Assembly (NCBI GenBank): GCA_033850885.1
Contig: JAWWPG010000016.1
Span: forward strand, 62,001 to 126,000
Source: JAWWPG01 sp033850885
GTDB lineage: Bacteria; Actinomycetota; Actinomycetes; Propionibacteriales; Nocardioidaceae
DNA length: 64,000 bases
Direction of reading: 5' to 3'
Shown here: one piece after another, positions 1 to 9,294 of the stretch
How positions within the stretch are numbered: the stretch's first letter is position 1
How the letters are laid out: each line of letters opens with the position of its first letter
The notes under the pieces: model-generated
What the model was told of the DNA's origin: nothing
The model's database searches: none
Seen by the model: only the letters and a program-made list of their open reading frames with translations
Translations under genes and position numbers: made by a program

Positions 1-567
1 TGGTACTTCCAGCGGTACGTCGAGCAGCTGCCCGCCGCCGGCGAGATCGTGCTCTTCGACCGTAGCTGGTACAACCGCGCCGGAGTCGAGACCGTGATGG
101 GCTACTGCACCCCCGAGCAGCACTACCGCTTCCTGCGACACTGCCCGATCTTCGAGCGGATGCTCCTCGAGGACGGCGTCCTGCTTCGCAAGTACTGGTT
201 CTCCGTCAGCGACGCCGAGCAGGAGCGCCGGTTCCGGTCGCGGCTCACCGACCCGATGAGGCAGTGGAAGCTCTCACCCACGGACGTGCAGAGCCTCACC
301 CGCTGGGAGGACTTCTCCCGCGCGAAGGACGAGATGTTCACCCATACCGACACGCCTGAGTCGCCCTGGTACGTCGTCGAGGCCGAGGACAAGCGGCGCG
401 CCAGGCTGAACATGATCGCGCACCTGCTGTCGGTGATCCCGTACGCGTTGGTGCAACGGGAACCGATAGAGCTGCCCGAACGGCCGCCGACGGCGGGTTA
501 CCGGCGGTCACCGAGAGAGCTCCAGACCTACGTCCCCGATCATGCGGCCACCTTGGTCGGCGGCTGA
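1..567 (+). CDS. ppk2: Polyphosphate kinase 2 (PPK2), 5'-truncated by window edge
   Basis: Reading frame 1 is open from base 1, so only the last 188 residues are present; the start lies outside the window. PPK2 enzymes transfer phosphate between polyphosphate and nucleotides in the cytoplasm. The visible part carries the family's Walker-B-like block, FDRSWYNRAGVE at residues 19-30 of the fragment. It is followed by the lid/nucleotide-binding segment (VMGYC) and the C-terminal RRARLNMIAHLL helix typical of PPK2. An internal GTG at base 49 is not a credible start, because the conserved WYFQRYVEQLP block lies before it. The C-terminus is followed by about 100 bp and then the next gene on the same strand. 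Substrate class (AMP, ADP or GDP) cannot be read from this fragment. Confidence 0.9.
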   Translation, partial: WYFQRYVEQLPAAGEIVLFDRSWYNRAGVETVMGYCTPEQHYRFLRHCPIFERMLLEDGVLLRKYWFSVSDAEQERRFRSRLTDPMRQWKLSPTDVQSLTRWEDFSRAKDEMFTHTDTPESPWYVVEAEDKRRARLNMIAHLLSVIPYALVQREPIELPERPPTAGYRRSPRELQTYVPDHAATLVGG

Positions 568-667
568 CCGCCTTTCTCTTGGGTTGCGCTCAGGAGCCTG
601 ACCTAGGGTTGCGGACGCCGCGCGACCATGCGCCGCGGCATCACGAGACCACGGGAGAGAGTCCCTG

Positions 668-1657
668 ATGAGGACACCGCCAGGCGTCGCCAGGGCCGCC
701 CTTGGCGTGCTCCTGACAGCATCGCTCACCGCCCTGCTCTCGAGCTGCGGCGGGAGCTCGGGCAAACCGACAGGCACCCCGCCTCCGACACACCGGCACC
801 GCGTGCCGACGACCCCGGCCACGACAACGCCCTCAACCGCTCCTACCCACGGCGGGATGGCAGCCACTGCGACCAAAGTCTTGACCTTCATCGTGGAGAA
901 CCACTCCCAGACGCAGATGCAAGCCGGGATGCCGTACCTCAGCCACCTCGCCCAGAGGTACGCCTACGCCAGCGACTACAGCGCCATCACCCATCCCTCG
1001 CTGCCGAACTACCTGGCCATCGCCGGTGGCTCCACCTTCGGTGTCGCCGACGACGCATACCCGTCGACCAACGCGGTCAAGGTGGGACCGGCGACATCGG
1101 TGTTCGACCAGGCGCTCGCCAGCGGACACACCGCCAAGACCTACGCCGAGTCGATGCCGGGCAACTGTGTGCTCACCTCGTCCGGCCTGTACGCCGTGAA
1201 GCACAACCCGTGGGCATACTTCGACGCCGGTCGCGCCAACTGCCTCAAGTACGACGTACCGTCCGGAACCCCCACCTCGGGTGCCCTCGCCAGCGACGTC
1301 GCCAACGGCACCTTGCCCGACGTGGGAATGGTCATCCCGAACCTGTGCAACGACGCCCACGACTGCTCGCTGTCGACCGCCGACAGCTGGCTGCAGAGCT
1401 GGCTGCCGAGCATCCTCAGCGGTCCCGACTTCACGTCAGGCCAACTCGTCGTGGTGATCACCGCAGACGAGGACAACCACTCCCAGAACAACCATGTCCT
1501 CACCGTCGTGCTGGATGCAGCAAGTCAGGGCGGCCGGACCGTGTCCGCTCCGCTCAACCACTACTCCCTGTCGCGCCTCTACTCCCAGATCATCGCCAGC
1601 AACCCGTTGGGCCAGGCCCGAACCGCTCCTGACATGTTGGCGGCCTTCGGACTCTGA
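668..1657 (+). CDS. Secreted phosphoesterase-family lipoprotein
   Basis: The 329-residue product begins with a lipoprotein signal peptide: basic N-terminus, hydrophobic stretch, and lipobox LLSSC with Cys27. A Thr/Pro-rich linker follows (about residues 33-60). The remainder resembles the phosphoesterase/acid phosphatase-phospholipase C family (PF04185 type). It has the metal-site-like ENHSQ near the start of the domain, a SLPNY segment, and TADEDNHSQNNH near the end. The expected location is the outer face of the membrane, hydrolysing phosphomonoesters or phospholipid-like substrates; the real substrate is unknown. The start at 668 is backed by a GGGAGAGAG run a few bases upstream. It converges with guaA, with 19 bp between the two stop codons. 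Confidence 0.8.
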   Translation: MRTPPGVARAALGVLLTASLTALLSSCGGSSGKPTGTPPPTHRHRVPTTPATTTPSTAPTHGGMAATATKVLTFIVENHSQTQMQAGMPYLSHLAQRYAYASDYSAITHPSLPNYLAIAGGSTFGVADDAYPSTNAVKVGPATSVFDQALASGHTAKTYAESMPGNCVLTSSGLYAVKHNPWAYFDAGRANCLKYDVPSGTPTSGALASDVANGTLPDVGMVIPNLCNDAHDCSLSTADSWLQSWLPSILSGPDFTSGQLVVVITADEDNHSQNNHVLTVVLDAASQGGRTVSAPLNHYSLSRLYSQIIASNPLGQARTAPDMLAAFGL

Positions 1658-1676
1658 CGGCCGGACCTACGATGGT

Positions 1677-3245
1677 CTACTCCCACTCGATCGTGCCGGG
1701 GGGCTTGCTTGTGACGTCGACGACCACCCGGTTGACCTGGCGGACCTCGTTGGTGATCCGGGTGGAGATGATCTCGATCACGTCGTACGGGAGCCTCGCC
1801 CAGTCGGCGGTCATCGCGTCCTCGGACGTGACGGGGCGCAGGACGACGGGGTGCCCGTAGGTGCGGCCGTCGCCCTGGACGCCGACGGAGCGTACGTCGC
1901 CGAGCAGCACGATCGGGAACTGCCAGATGTCCCGGTCGAGGCCGGCCGCAGTGAGCTCGGTCCTGGCGATCGCGTCGGCCTCACGCAGGATCGCCAGCCG
2001 TTCCGCCGTGACCTCCCCGATGATACGGATGGCAAGGCCTGGCCCGGGAAACGGCTGGCGCCAGACGATCGCGTCCGGCAGCCCGAGCTCCTCACCCACC
2101 CGACGGACCTCGTCCTTGAAGAGAGTCCGCAACGGCTCGACGAGGGCGAACTGCAGGTCGGCGGGCAGTCCCCCGACGTTGTGGTGGGACTTGATGGTCG
2201 CGGCCCCGACGCCACCACCGGACTCGACGACGTCCGGGTAGAGCGTGCCCTGCACCAGGAACTCCACCGGGGCACCCCCGTCGTCCGCCTCGGCCACGAT
2301 CTGCCTCGCCGCGCCCTCGAAGCTCCGGATGAACTCGCGGCCGACGATCTTCCGCTTCTGCTCGGGGTCGCTCACACCGGTGAGCGCCGCCAGGAAGTCC
2401 TTCGACGCGTCGACGACGTGGAGCCGCACGCCGGTGGCAGCCACGAAGTCGCGCTCGACCTGCTCGGCCTCGCCCTCGCGCAGCAGTCCATGGTCGACGA
2501 AGACACAGGTCAGCCGCCCGCCGATCGCGCGCTGGACGAGCGCCGCGGCCACCGCCGAGTCGACCCCGCCGGACAGGCCACAGATCGCCCGCTTGTCCCC
2601 CACCTGGCGACGGATCGCCTCGACCTGCTCGTCGACGACGTTGCCCATGGTCCAGGTCTGACGACACCCCGCGACGTCGTACAGGAAACGCTCGAGCACC
2701 CGCTGGCCGTGCTCCGTGTGCAGCACCTCGGGGTGCCACTGGACGCCCGCGAACCCCCGGTCCACCGCCTCGAACGCCGCGACCGGGGTCCCGGCCGTCG
2801 TCGCCAGCGCGGTGAACCCCGGTGGCGCGACCGTCACGGAGTCGCCGTGGCTCATCCACACCCGGTAGCCGCTCGGCAGCCCCGCCAACAGCGTCCCGGG
2901 CTCAGCGATGTCGACGAGCGTCCGGCCGAACTCGGACATCCCGGTACGGCGGACCTGGCCGCCCAACGCCTGCGCCATCGCCTGGAAGCCATAACAGATG
3001 CCGAACACCGGCACGCCCGCCTGGAGGACGGACCCGTCGAGCCGGGGGGCTCCCTCGGCGTACACAGACTGGGGACCACCGCTCAGGATGATCGCCTTGG
3101 GGCCGCGAGCCAGCATCTCCGCGACGCTCATCGAGTGCGGCACGATCTCGGAGTAGACGCGTGCCTCACGGACCCGCCGGGCGATCAGCTGGGCGTACTG
3201 CGCCCCGAAGTCGACGACAAGGACGAGATCATGGTCGACGCCCAC
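1677..3245 (-). CDS. guaA: GMP synthase (glutamine-hydrolysing)
   Basis: About 522 residues, normal for GuaA. It converts XMP, ATP and glutamine to GMP. The N-terminal class I glutamine amidotransferase domain shows [16 protein letters not shown], the oxyanion/nucleophile region GICYGFQ and the histidine site VQWHPE. The ATP-pyrophosphatase domain has the P-loop-like [10 protein letters not shown], and the C-terminal dimerisation domain ends in the usual TIEWE. I chose GTG at 3245 because GAGGGGG lies 6 bases upstream and the protein then starts close to the conserved [10 protein letters not shown]. An in-frame ATG at 3281 would add 12 residues and has a weaker ribosome site. It is divergent from the kinase gene. 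Confidence 0.95.
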   Translation of the reverse strand: MGVDHDLVLVVDFGAQYAQLIARRVREARVYSEIVPHSMSVAEMLARGPKAIILSGGPQSVYAEGAPRLDGSVLQAGVPVFGICYGFQAMAQALGGQVRRTGMSEFGRTLVDIAEPGTLLAGLPSGYRVWMSHGDSVTVAPPGFTALATTAGTPVAAFEAVDRGFAGVQWHPEVLHTEHGQRVLERFLYDVAGCRQTWTMGNVVDEQVEAIRRQVGDKRAICGLSGGVDSAVAAALVQRAIGGRLTCVFVDHGLLREGEAEQVERDFVAATGVRLHVVDASKDFLAALTGVSDPEQKRKIVGREFIRSFEGAARQIVAEADDGGAPVEFLVQGTLYPDVVESGGGVGAATIKSHHNVGGLPADLQFALVEPLRTLFKDEVRRVGEELGLPDAIVWRQPFPGPGLAIRIIGEVTAERLAILREADAIARTELTAAGLDRDIWQFPIVLLGDVRSVGVQGDGRTYGHPVVLRPVTSEDAMTADWARLPYDVIEIISTRITNEVRQVNRVVVDVTSKPPGTIEWE

Positions 3246-3384
3246 GCGTGGCCCCCTCGGATTGGGGTCAGCCGGCGACATCCGGCCGGCGCCCAGTCTA
3301 TCGATCCGCCACTCGGTTGGCGGTCGTCGACCCGTCTCCCGGCTGCGAGGGCGCCGGCCCCACGCGTCCTCTACCGTCAGTTTC

Positions 3385-4962
3385 ATGCCACCCGACGTCA
3401 TCGCTGAGCGATACGAGGTCATCCGTCCGGTTGGCCGGGGCGGCATGGGGACGGTGTGGCTCTGCCGGGACAAGCTGCTCAACCGTGACGTCGCCCTCAA
3501 GCAGATCGGCACGGTGCCGGGCGAAGGGGCGGCGAGTACCGTCCGGGCGATGCGAGAGGCCCGGCTGTCGGCGGCGCTCAGCCACGAGAACGCGGTGTCC
3601 CTCTACGACATCGTCCACCATGACGGCTCCCCGTGGCTGGTGATGGAGTACGTACCCTCCCGGACCCTGGGAGAGATCCTGAAGCAGGACGGACCCTTAC
3701 CGGTCCGGCGCGTGGTCCGCATCGGCGCCCAGCTCGCCGCGGCACTTGCCAGTGCGCACGCCCTCGGTATCGTCCACCGCGACATCAAGCCGGGCAACGT
3801 CCTGGTCGGCGCAGACGACCTGGCGAAGATCAGCGACTTCGGCATCGCCCGCGGACACCAGGATGCGCGCCTCACGCAGACCGGGCTGGTGACCGGCACC
3901 CCCGCCTACTTCTCACCCGAACTGGCCCGGGGAGGTGACCCGAGCCAGGCGTCCGACGTCTGGGGGCTCGGAGCCACCCTGTACGCCGCGATCGAGGGCG
4001 CTCCGCCGTACGGAACCCAACCGAACCCGCTGGCTCTGCTGGCGAGGATTGCCACAGAACCGCCCCCACCACCGCCGGCTGGCGCAGGAGAGCTGAAGAG
4101 CACGCTGGCAGCCATGCTCGACCCCGACCCGATCACCCGGATGTCCATGAGCGCAGCCCACGGCGCCCTGGAAGGGCTCGCCCATCCCAGCGACGCGACG
4201 GCGGCGCGGGCTCGCGAGCGGGACCGGGCCTACACCGACACCACCATCCACGACCATCCAGCCGGCTTTCTCGCCGCCACTCTGAAGCCTGGGCAGCGCG
4301 ACGCGGACCGCCCACCTGACTCGCCGGCACTGCCGCCGCCGGCTGATCCTGGCGAGGAACGTGCCACCCGGCGGCCGTCCGTCGCCCTGGTGGCCGTCGG
4401 GCTGCTGGCTGCCCTGATCCTGGTCGCCGGGGGCGTCGCTTTGCTGTTGGCGCTCACGTCCGACGGGTCTGGGGATCGGGCCACCCCGCCGCTCACTCCT
4501 CGCCACCATCGCAGCCCTCACGGGTCTGCTGGAGCCACCGGTGGAACCGGCTCCGGAGCCGGCGGCTCGTCGGCCTCGAACACACCTTCGACGACCGCGA
4601 CCACGACGGCCGCTCCCCCACCGTCACAGCCCCGGCGTGGGGGTCGCGCGATGGTGAGCTTCGTGACGACGTACTTCCACACTGTCCCGGCGGACACGAA
4701 GACCGGCTGGCAGGAGCTGGCGCCGTCGATGCGGCAGGTTGGGAAGGGCGCCTACGAGAGCTTCTGGGGCTCGATCGACTCGGTCGACGTCGCGCACGCC
4801 CACGCCGTGCCCGGTGCGAAGGCCGTCGAGTACCAGATCACCTACCATTTCTCCGACGGGCGGGTCGTGCTGGAGCGACAGCGCCTCGACCTGGCGCCGC
4901 ACGGCAACAGCTACTGGATCACCAAGGACATCGTGCTGAGCTCGACCACCCTGAGCCAGTAG
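3385..4962 (+). CDS. Membrane Ser/Thr protein kinase (Pkn type)
   Basis: The 525-residue product has an N-terminal Hanks-type kinase domain (residues 9-265). It shows the glycine loop GRGGMG, Lys39 in VALK, the catalytic loop HRDIKPGN with Asp133, DFG at 151-153 and an activation segment ending TPAYFSPE. A Pro-rich juxtamembrane region leads to one membrane helix (about residues 333-357). A Gly/Ser/Thr linker and an extracytoplasmic domain of about 100 residues follow; it is not a PASTA repeat. All catalytic residues are present, so it should be active. Substrates are unknown. The start is the ATG just before [12 protein letters not shown]; upstream in-frame codons look non-coding. Confidence 0.9.
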   Translation: MPPDVIAERYEVIRPVGRGGMGTVWLCRDKLLNRDVALKQIGTVPGEGAASTVRAMREARLSAALSHENAVSLYDIVHHDGSPWLVMEYVPSRTLGEILKQDGPLPVRRVVRIGAQLAAALASAHALGIVHRDIKPGNVLVGADDLAKISDFGIARGHQDARLTQTGLVTGTPAYFSPELARGGDPSQASDVWGLGATLYAAIEGAPPYGTQPNPLALLARIATEPPPPPPAGAGELKSTLAAMLDPDPITRMSMSAAHGALEGLAHPSDATAARARERDRAYTDTTIHDHPAGFLAATLKPGQRDADRPPDSPALPPPADPGEERATRRPSVALVAVGLLAALILVAGGVALLLALTSDGSGDRATPPLTPRHHRSPHGSAGATGGTGSGAGGSSASNTPSTTATTTAAPPPSQPRRGGRAMVSFVTTYFHTVPADTKTGWQELAPSMRQVGKGAYESFWGSIDSVDVAHAHAVPGAKAVEYQITYHFSDGRVVLERQRLDLAPHGNSYWITKDIVLSSTTLSQ

Positions 4963-4971
4963 TCGGCTCGT

Positions 4972-6714
4972 TCAGCGCTCAGCGTGACGGACCTCGACGA
5001 CGGGCAGCCGCAGGGCACCCGGCGCAGCTTCCGGGACGGCGGGACGGTGCGGCGGCACGGGCGCGACGCGCTGGTACGGCGACCCGAGGCTGGGCCGCGG
5101 GTCGCGGTCGCCCTTGTTGGGCCAGCAGGCCATCGCCCGCTCCGCCTGGGCGGTGATGGTGAGCGCCGGGTTGACGCCGAGGTTGGCCGAGATGGCCGAC
5201 CCGTCGACCACGTGCAGCCCGGGGTGGCCGAAAACACGCTGGTAGCCGTCGACCACGCCCGACTCGATGCTGTCCCCGATGGCGCAACCGCCGATGAAGT
5301 GGGCCGTCATCGGCCGCTTGAACGGCTCCCCGACGGTGCCGCCCGCCGTACCCTGGACCAGGCGGGCCATTCGCCGCACCGCCTCGTTGGCAACCGGGAT
5401 CCAGGTCGGGTTGGGCCGGCCGTGGCCCTGCCGGGACGTGAGCCGGCGACGGCCGGTCAGTCGGCTGCGGCGCGTGTAGGTGGTGATCGAGTTGTCGTGC
5501 GACTGCATCACCAGGGCGATCACGGCTCGCTCCGACCAGTGGCGCAGGTCGTACAGGTGCCGCAGGTCGCGGCGCTGACGCCACATCTCGCGAAGCCAGA
5601 CCCGCCAGCGCGGCACGCCCGCCTCCTCGTCTGTCAAGACGGTCTGCAACAGGCTCATCGAGTTGCTGCCCCGTCCGTAGCGCACCGGCTCGATGTGCGT
5701 CTGCGCATCCGGGTGGAACGACGACGTGATCGCGACGCCCCGGCTGAAGTCGACGCTCGGGTCGCGCGAGACGGCACCGAGGATCGACTCTGAGTTGGTC
5801 CTGGTGAGATGACCGAGCCTGGGAGACAGCCCCGGCAGCACGTCCTCGTCACGCATCCGGTGCAGCAGCCGCTGTGTTCCGAGCGCCGATGCGGAGATCA
5901 CGACCTGCTCGGCGCTCATCACCTTCGGCCGCCGGACGGTGGCCGCGTCGACGTGCCCGCCCGCTCTCGAGGTTGGCCTGGACCGCGTGGGGACGGTGCT
6001 CACGTCGTACCCGCCTCCGGGCCGCGGCGCGACCCGCGTGACCGTGGTCAGCGGGAGCACCGTGGCACCGGCGCGCTCCGCCAGGTGGAGGTAGTTCTTC
6101 GGGAGCGTGTTCTTCGCGTGGTGACGGCACCCCGTCATGCACTCGCCGCACTCGAGGCAGCCCCGTCGATCAGGGCCCGCCCCCCCGAAGTACGGGTCCG
6201 GCACGGTCACCCCCGGCGCACCGAACAGGACGCCGACCGGGGTGAGCCGGAACGTGTCGCCCACCCCCATCTCGTCCGCCAGCGCGCGCATCACGTCGTC
6301 GCTCGGCGTCATCGTCGGGTTGGTGACGACCCCGAGCATGCGCTTCGCCTGGTCGTAGTACGGCGCCAGCTCGGCGCGCCAGTCGGTGATCGAGCTCCAC
6401 GAGGGGTCCTGGTAGAACGCGTCGAGGGGCTCGTAGAGCGTGTTGGCGTACACGAGAGAGCCGCCGCCGACGCCCGCACCCGACAGGATCACGCAGTCCT
6501 TGAGGACGTCGATCCGCTGGATGCCGTAGCACCCGAGGGCCGGGGCGAAGAGGAACTTCCGCACGTCCCATGAGGTCTTCGGGTACGACGACTCGTCGAA
6601 CCTGGCGCCGGCCTCGAGCACCCCCACCCGGTACCCCTTCTCGGTGAGCCGCAAGGCGGTGACCGAGCCTCCGAAGCCGGACCCCACGACGAGGACGTCG
6701 AAGTCGAGGTTCAT
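4972..6714 (-). CDS. GMC-family oxidoreductase, cholesterol-oxidase (ChoD)-like
   Basis: 580-residue FAD enzyme. The Rossmann dinucleotide site GSGFGG is at residues 11-16. The GMC-type FAD segment GAGVGGGSLVYAN is near residue 80, and the C-terminal GMC core has HFIGGCAIG and VDGSAISANLGVNP. A compact cysteine set (Cys186, 189, 192, 196 in CLECGECMTGC) is also seen in the mycobacterial Rv3409c-type ChoD proteins. The same guaA/guaB3 neighbourhood holds choD in Mycobacterium. Family knowledge suggests oxidation of a sterol or other alcohol, but true cholesterol oxidase activity is doubtful for this subfamily. ATG at 6714 overlaps the stop of the aldehyde dehydrogenase (ATGA), so the two are translationally coupled. 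Confidence 0.85.
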   Translation of the reverse strand: MNLDFDVLVVGSGFGGSVTALRLTEKGYRVGVLEAGARFDESSYPKTSWDVRKFLFAPALGCYGIQRIDVLKDCVILSGAGVGGGSLVYANTLYEPLDAFYQDPSWSSITDWRAELAPYYDQAKRMLGVVTNPTMTPSDDVMRALADEMGVGDTFRLTPVGVLFGAPGVTVPDPYFGGAGPDRRGCLECGECMTGCRHHAKNTLPKNYLHLAERAGATVLPLTTVTRVAPRPGGGYDVSTVPTRSRPTSRAGGHVDAATVRRPKVMSAEQVVISASALGTQRLLHRMRDEDVLPGLSPRLGHLTRTNSESILGAVSRDPSVDFSRGVAITSSFHPDAQTHIEPVRYGRGSNSMSLLQTVLTDEEAGVPRWRVWLREMWRQRRDLRHLYDLRHWSERAVIALVMQSHDNSITTYTRRSRLTGRRRLTSRQGHGRPNPTWIPVANEAVRRMARLVQGTAGGTVGEPFKRPMTAHFIGGCAIGDSIESGVVDGYQRVFGHPGLHVVDGSAISANLGVNPALTITAQAERAMACWPNKGDRDPRPSLGSPYQRVAPVPPHRPAVPEAAPGALRLPVVEVRHAER

Positions 6715-8327
6715 GGCCGGTGCAACCACTTCATCAGCCTCAGCGTCGCGGTCAGTGTCGCGGCGAACCCCTGCTCCGACTGGCCGGGCAGCGGCCGGAA
6801 AGGCAGCAGGCGTTGAGTGGCGACCGTCTGCGCCTGCGTGAAGCGGAGGATGCCGTCCGGCCCCTGGCGCCGTCCGAGCCCCGAGCTGCCCATCCCGCCC
6901 ATCGGCGAGTCGAGGGAGCCGAAGCCCGCCGAGTAGCCCTCGTTGACCGTGACCGTGCCGCATCGGATCCGCTGCGCGAGCGCACGGCCCCGCCGGGTGT
7001 CCCGGGTGAAGACGCAGGCATTGAGGCCGTACGGGCCCTCATTCGCCCGGGCGACCGCCTCGGCCTCGTCGGTGAACCGATAGACAGACACGACGGGCCC
7101 GAACGTCTCGTCGCCGAAGCAGCTCATCCCGGGGCGGACCTCCGCGAGGACGGTGGGCGCGTAGAAGAGCGGCCCCACGTCGGGACGAGGGTGACCGCCG
7201 GCCAGCACCTGGGCCCCCTTCGCCCTGGCGTCCGCCACGTGCCGCACCACAGTGTCGAACTGCCGCTTCGAGACGAGGCTGCCCATGTCGGCGTCGAAGT
7301 CGAGCCCGGCGGACAGCCGCATGGCGCCGACCCGCCGCAGGAACCTCTCGAGGAACCGGTCGTAGACCTGGTCCGCGACGTACATCCGCTCCATCGAGAC
7401 GCACAGCTGGCCGGCCGACGAGAAGCATGCCCGGACGGCACCCTCAGCGGCCCGGTCGAGGTCCGCGTCGCGGAGCACCAGCATCGGATTCTTCCCGCCG
7501 AGCTCGAGGCTGGCCCCCACCAGGCGCTCGGCGGCCCGTACGCCGACCTCCCGCCCCGTCCTCGTCGAGCCGGTGAAGCAGACATAGTCCACGTTGTCGA
7601 CGACCGCGGGGCCGATCACCGGACCTTCACCAGCCACCACCTGCCAGGCCGCCGCAGGCATCCCCGCCTCCCGGAGCAGCCCGACCCCGAAGAGTGCCGA
7701 CAGGCAGGTCTGGGAGTCGGGCTTGTGGACGATGGCGTTTCCGGCGGCCAGGGCCGCGAGGCCGTCGGACAGCGCCATCGTGAAGGGGTAGTTCCACGGG
7801 GAGATGATCCCCACGACACCCTTCGGCTGCCGGTGCAGGTCCACCCGGGTCAGCCACGGATAGAGTCCCAGCCGCCGCGACGGCCCGACCTGGCGCGCCG
7901 CCCGCCGCGCGTAGTAGCGGGCCGTCAGGGCGGCATGGGCGACCTCCTCGAAGGCATGCTTGCGAGCCTTCCCGGCCTCCAGCTGGATGAGGTCGAGAAT
8001 CTCGTGCTGGCGGTCGAGCACGAGGTCATGGAACGCCAGCAGGACTTCGCTGCGTTCCACCACCGGGACCCGCGCCCACTCGGCCTGTGCCGCCCTGGCG
8101 CGCTGCGAGGCCAGCGCCACGTCGGCCACGGTCGACACCGCGATCGCGGCTATCGGCTGGCCGGTGAAGGGTGCGTACGTCGTGCAGAACTGCCCCGACG
8201 AAGCCACCAGCGGCGCCGTCAGGAGCCTGGAGACGGAAGGCTCCAGGGCATACGTGGCCGTCGGGTCGAGCTCAGGATCGCCCGGCGTGACCGCCGGCGC
8301 GTCGGGCGGGTCGGGGCGGTCGGCCAT
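6711..8327 (-). CDS. gabD2: Succinate-semialdehyde dehydrogenase (NADP+), GabD2-like
   Basis: 538-residue aldehyde dehydrogenase. It has the NAD(P)-site ISPWNYP (about residues 175-181), the cofactor lysine in HKPDSQT, Gly motif FTGSTRTG, general base Glu275 in LELGGKN and catalytic Cys309 in SSAGQLC. The sequence style and its pairing with a GMC oxidase match mycobacterial GabD2, which oxidises succinic semialdehyde. The coupling to the oxidase (4-base overlap) suggests the pair runs alcohol to aldehyde to acid on one unknown substrate. This is inference and would make the GabD2 name only approximate. The protein has a 40-residue N-terminal extension before the fold. Confidence 0.85.
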   Translation of the reverse strand: MADRPDPPDAPAVTPGDPELDPTATYALEPSVSRLLTAPLVASSGQFCTTYAPFTGQPIAAIAVSTVADVALASQRARAAQAEWARVPVVERSEVLLAFHDLVLDRQHEILDLIQLEAGKARKHAFEEVAHAALTARYYARRAARQVGPSRRLGLYPWLTRVDLHRQPKGVVGIISPWNYPFTMALSDGLAALAAGNAIVHKPDSQTCLSALFGVGLLREAGMPAAAWQVVAGEGPVIGPAVVDNVDYVCFTGSTRTGREVGVRAAERLVGASLELGGKNPMLVLRDADLDRAAEGAVRACFSSAGQLCVSMERMYVADQVYDRFLERFLRRVGAMRLSAGLDFDADMGSLVSKRQFDTVVRHVADARAKGAQVLAGGHPRPDVGPLFYAPTVLAEVRPGMSCFGDETFGPVVSVYRFTDEAEAVARANEGPYGLNACVFTRDTRRGRALAQRIRCGTVTVNEGYSAGFGSLDSPMGGMGSSGLGRRQGPDGILRFTQAQTVATQRLLPFRPLPGQSEQGFAATLTATLRLMKWLHRP

Positions 8328-8542
8328 CTGCCGAGCGTAGCGCCGAGTCTGACAAATCGGCCTGTCTCAAGTATCCTTTCGGCACGAGGCAAGAGGTTGT
8401 GGCTCGCCCTTAACATTCCATCCGGCGCTTCGGGCGCAGGTGCCGGAACCTCTTCCGGTGCCCGGAGGCTCGCACCGCCGACATGCTGACGGATGGCGTA
8501 TGGCGCTCGACCGCAGGCGGTAGTCGCTCCCTGTTCACGCCG

Positions 8543-8561
8543 GGTGCCATACGATGGCACC
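8543..8561. repeat. Perfect 8-bp inverted repeat before sulfotransferase gene
   Basis: GGTGCCAT and ATGGCACC surround three bases, about 30 bp upstream of the ATG at 8593. A smaller CCGGAA/TTCCGG repeat lies at 8443-8458. The 265-bp gap between gabD2 and the sulfotransferase gene holds no convincing ORF, so these symmetrical sequences are operator or leader-hairpin candidates. Role unproven. Confidence 0.4.
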
Positions 8562-8592
8562 GGACAAGGTGGGATGGAATGGAATGGACTAG

Positions 8593-9294
8593 ATGGTGCA
8601 GCCGGTAACGACCAACAAGACGAGCATGTTGCTCAACCCGCTCCCGGAGCCCACGCCCCAGCGCACCTACGTGACGTTCGGTGTGGAGCGGGGCGGAACC
8701 AGTCTTATCGCGGGCGTCCTGAGGGCGCTCGGCCTCTATCTCGGCGACATTCCCGAGGGGAACAACGAGGACAAGGCCTTTCACAACAAGCCGCTCGGGC
8801 AGATGAAGGCGACGATCGCCCGCCGCAACGAGGAGTTCGACGTCTGGGGCTGGAAGTACCCCACCGCGTCCGCCTATCTTCCGGTGCTGTCGAAGTCGAT
8901 CCGAAACGCCTTCTTCGTAGTCGTCTACCGAGATGTCGTCGCCACCGCCCTGAGCCGCGCGCAGTGGGACGGGGAGTTCATCCGGCGTAACGGGCGGATG
9001 TCGCTTCACGAGACGAGCGCCGTCATGAACGCCAACACGGGGTTCGCCCTGGCGACCCGGCGGCCGGTACTCCTCATCAGCAGCGAGAAGGCCGCTCTCC
9101 ACACGAGTGACCTCATCGACGAGCTCGCGGACTTCCTGTACGTCGACAGGCCGGACGAGGAGCTGCGCGCCAGGATCATCGACTACTCCGAACCGGGCCG
9201 TTACAAGAACTATGACGACTACTTCCCATCGCCTGACCACGTGAACGGTGCCGCCGAGACCGGGCTGACCATGGAACAGGTGAGTGGCCAATGA
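8593..9294 (+). CDS. Sulfotransferase-like P-loop protein
   Basis: 233 residues, cytoplasmic, no signal peptide. Near the N-terminus, FGVERGGTSLI (about residues 29-39) followed by LRALGLYLGD is the PAPS-binding 5'-phosphosulfate loop pattern of sulfotransferases. A second block, FVVVYRDVVATALSRA, corresponds to the 3'-phosphate loop, where Arg/Ser contacts are expected. The C-terminal half is shorter than in typical sulfotransferases. It overlaps the next gene by ATGA, so co-translation with the glycosyltransferase is likely and a sugar acceptor is plausible. A nucleotide-kinase-like P-loop protein is the alternative. The acceptor is unknown. Confidence 0.65.
   Translation: MVQPVTTNKTSMLLNPLPEPTPQRTYVTFGVERGGTSLIAGVLRALGLYLGDIPEGNNEDKAFHNKPLGQMKATIARRNEEFDVWGWKYPTASAYLPVLSKSIRNAFFVVVYRDVVATALSRAQWDGEFIRRNGRMSLHETSAVMNANTGFALATRRPVLLISSEKAALHTSDLIDELADFLYVDRPDEELRARIIDYSEPGRYKNYDDYFPSPDHVNGAAETGLTMEQVSGQ

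Noticed and set aside
1494..3407. 637-codon plus-strand frame
   Set aside because: Antisense to guaA; no recognisable motif and shadow-type composition.
6720..8489. 589-codon plus-strand frame
   Set aside because: Antisense to the aldehyde dehydrogenase gene, whose catalytic motifs are complete.
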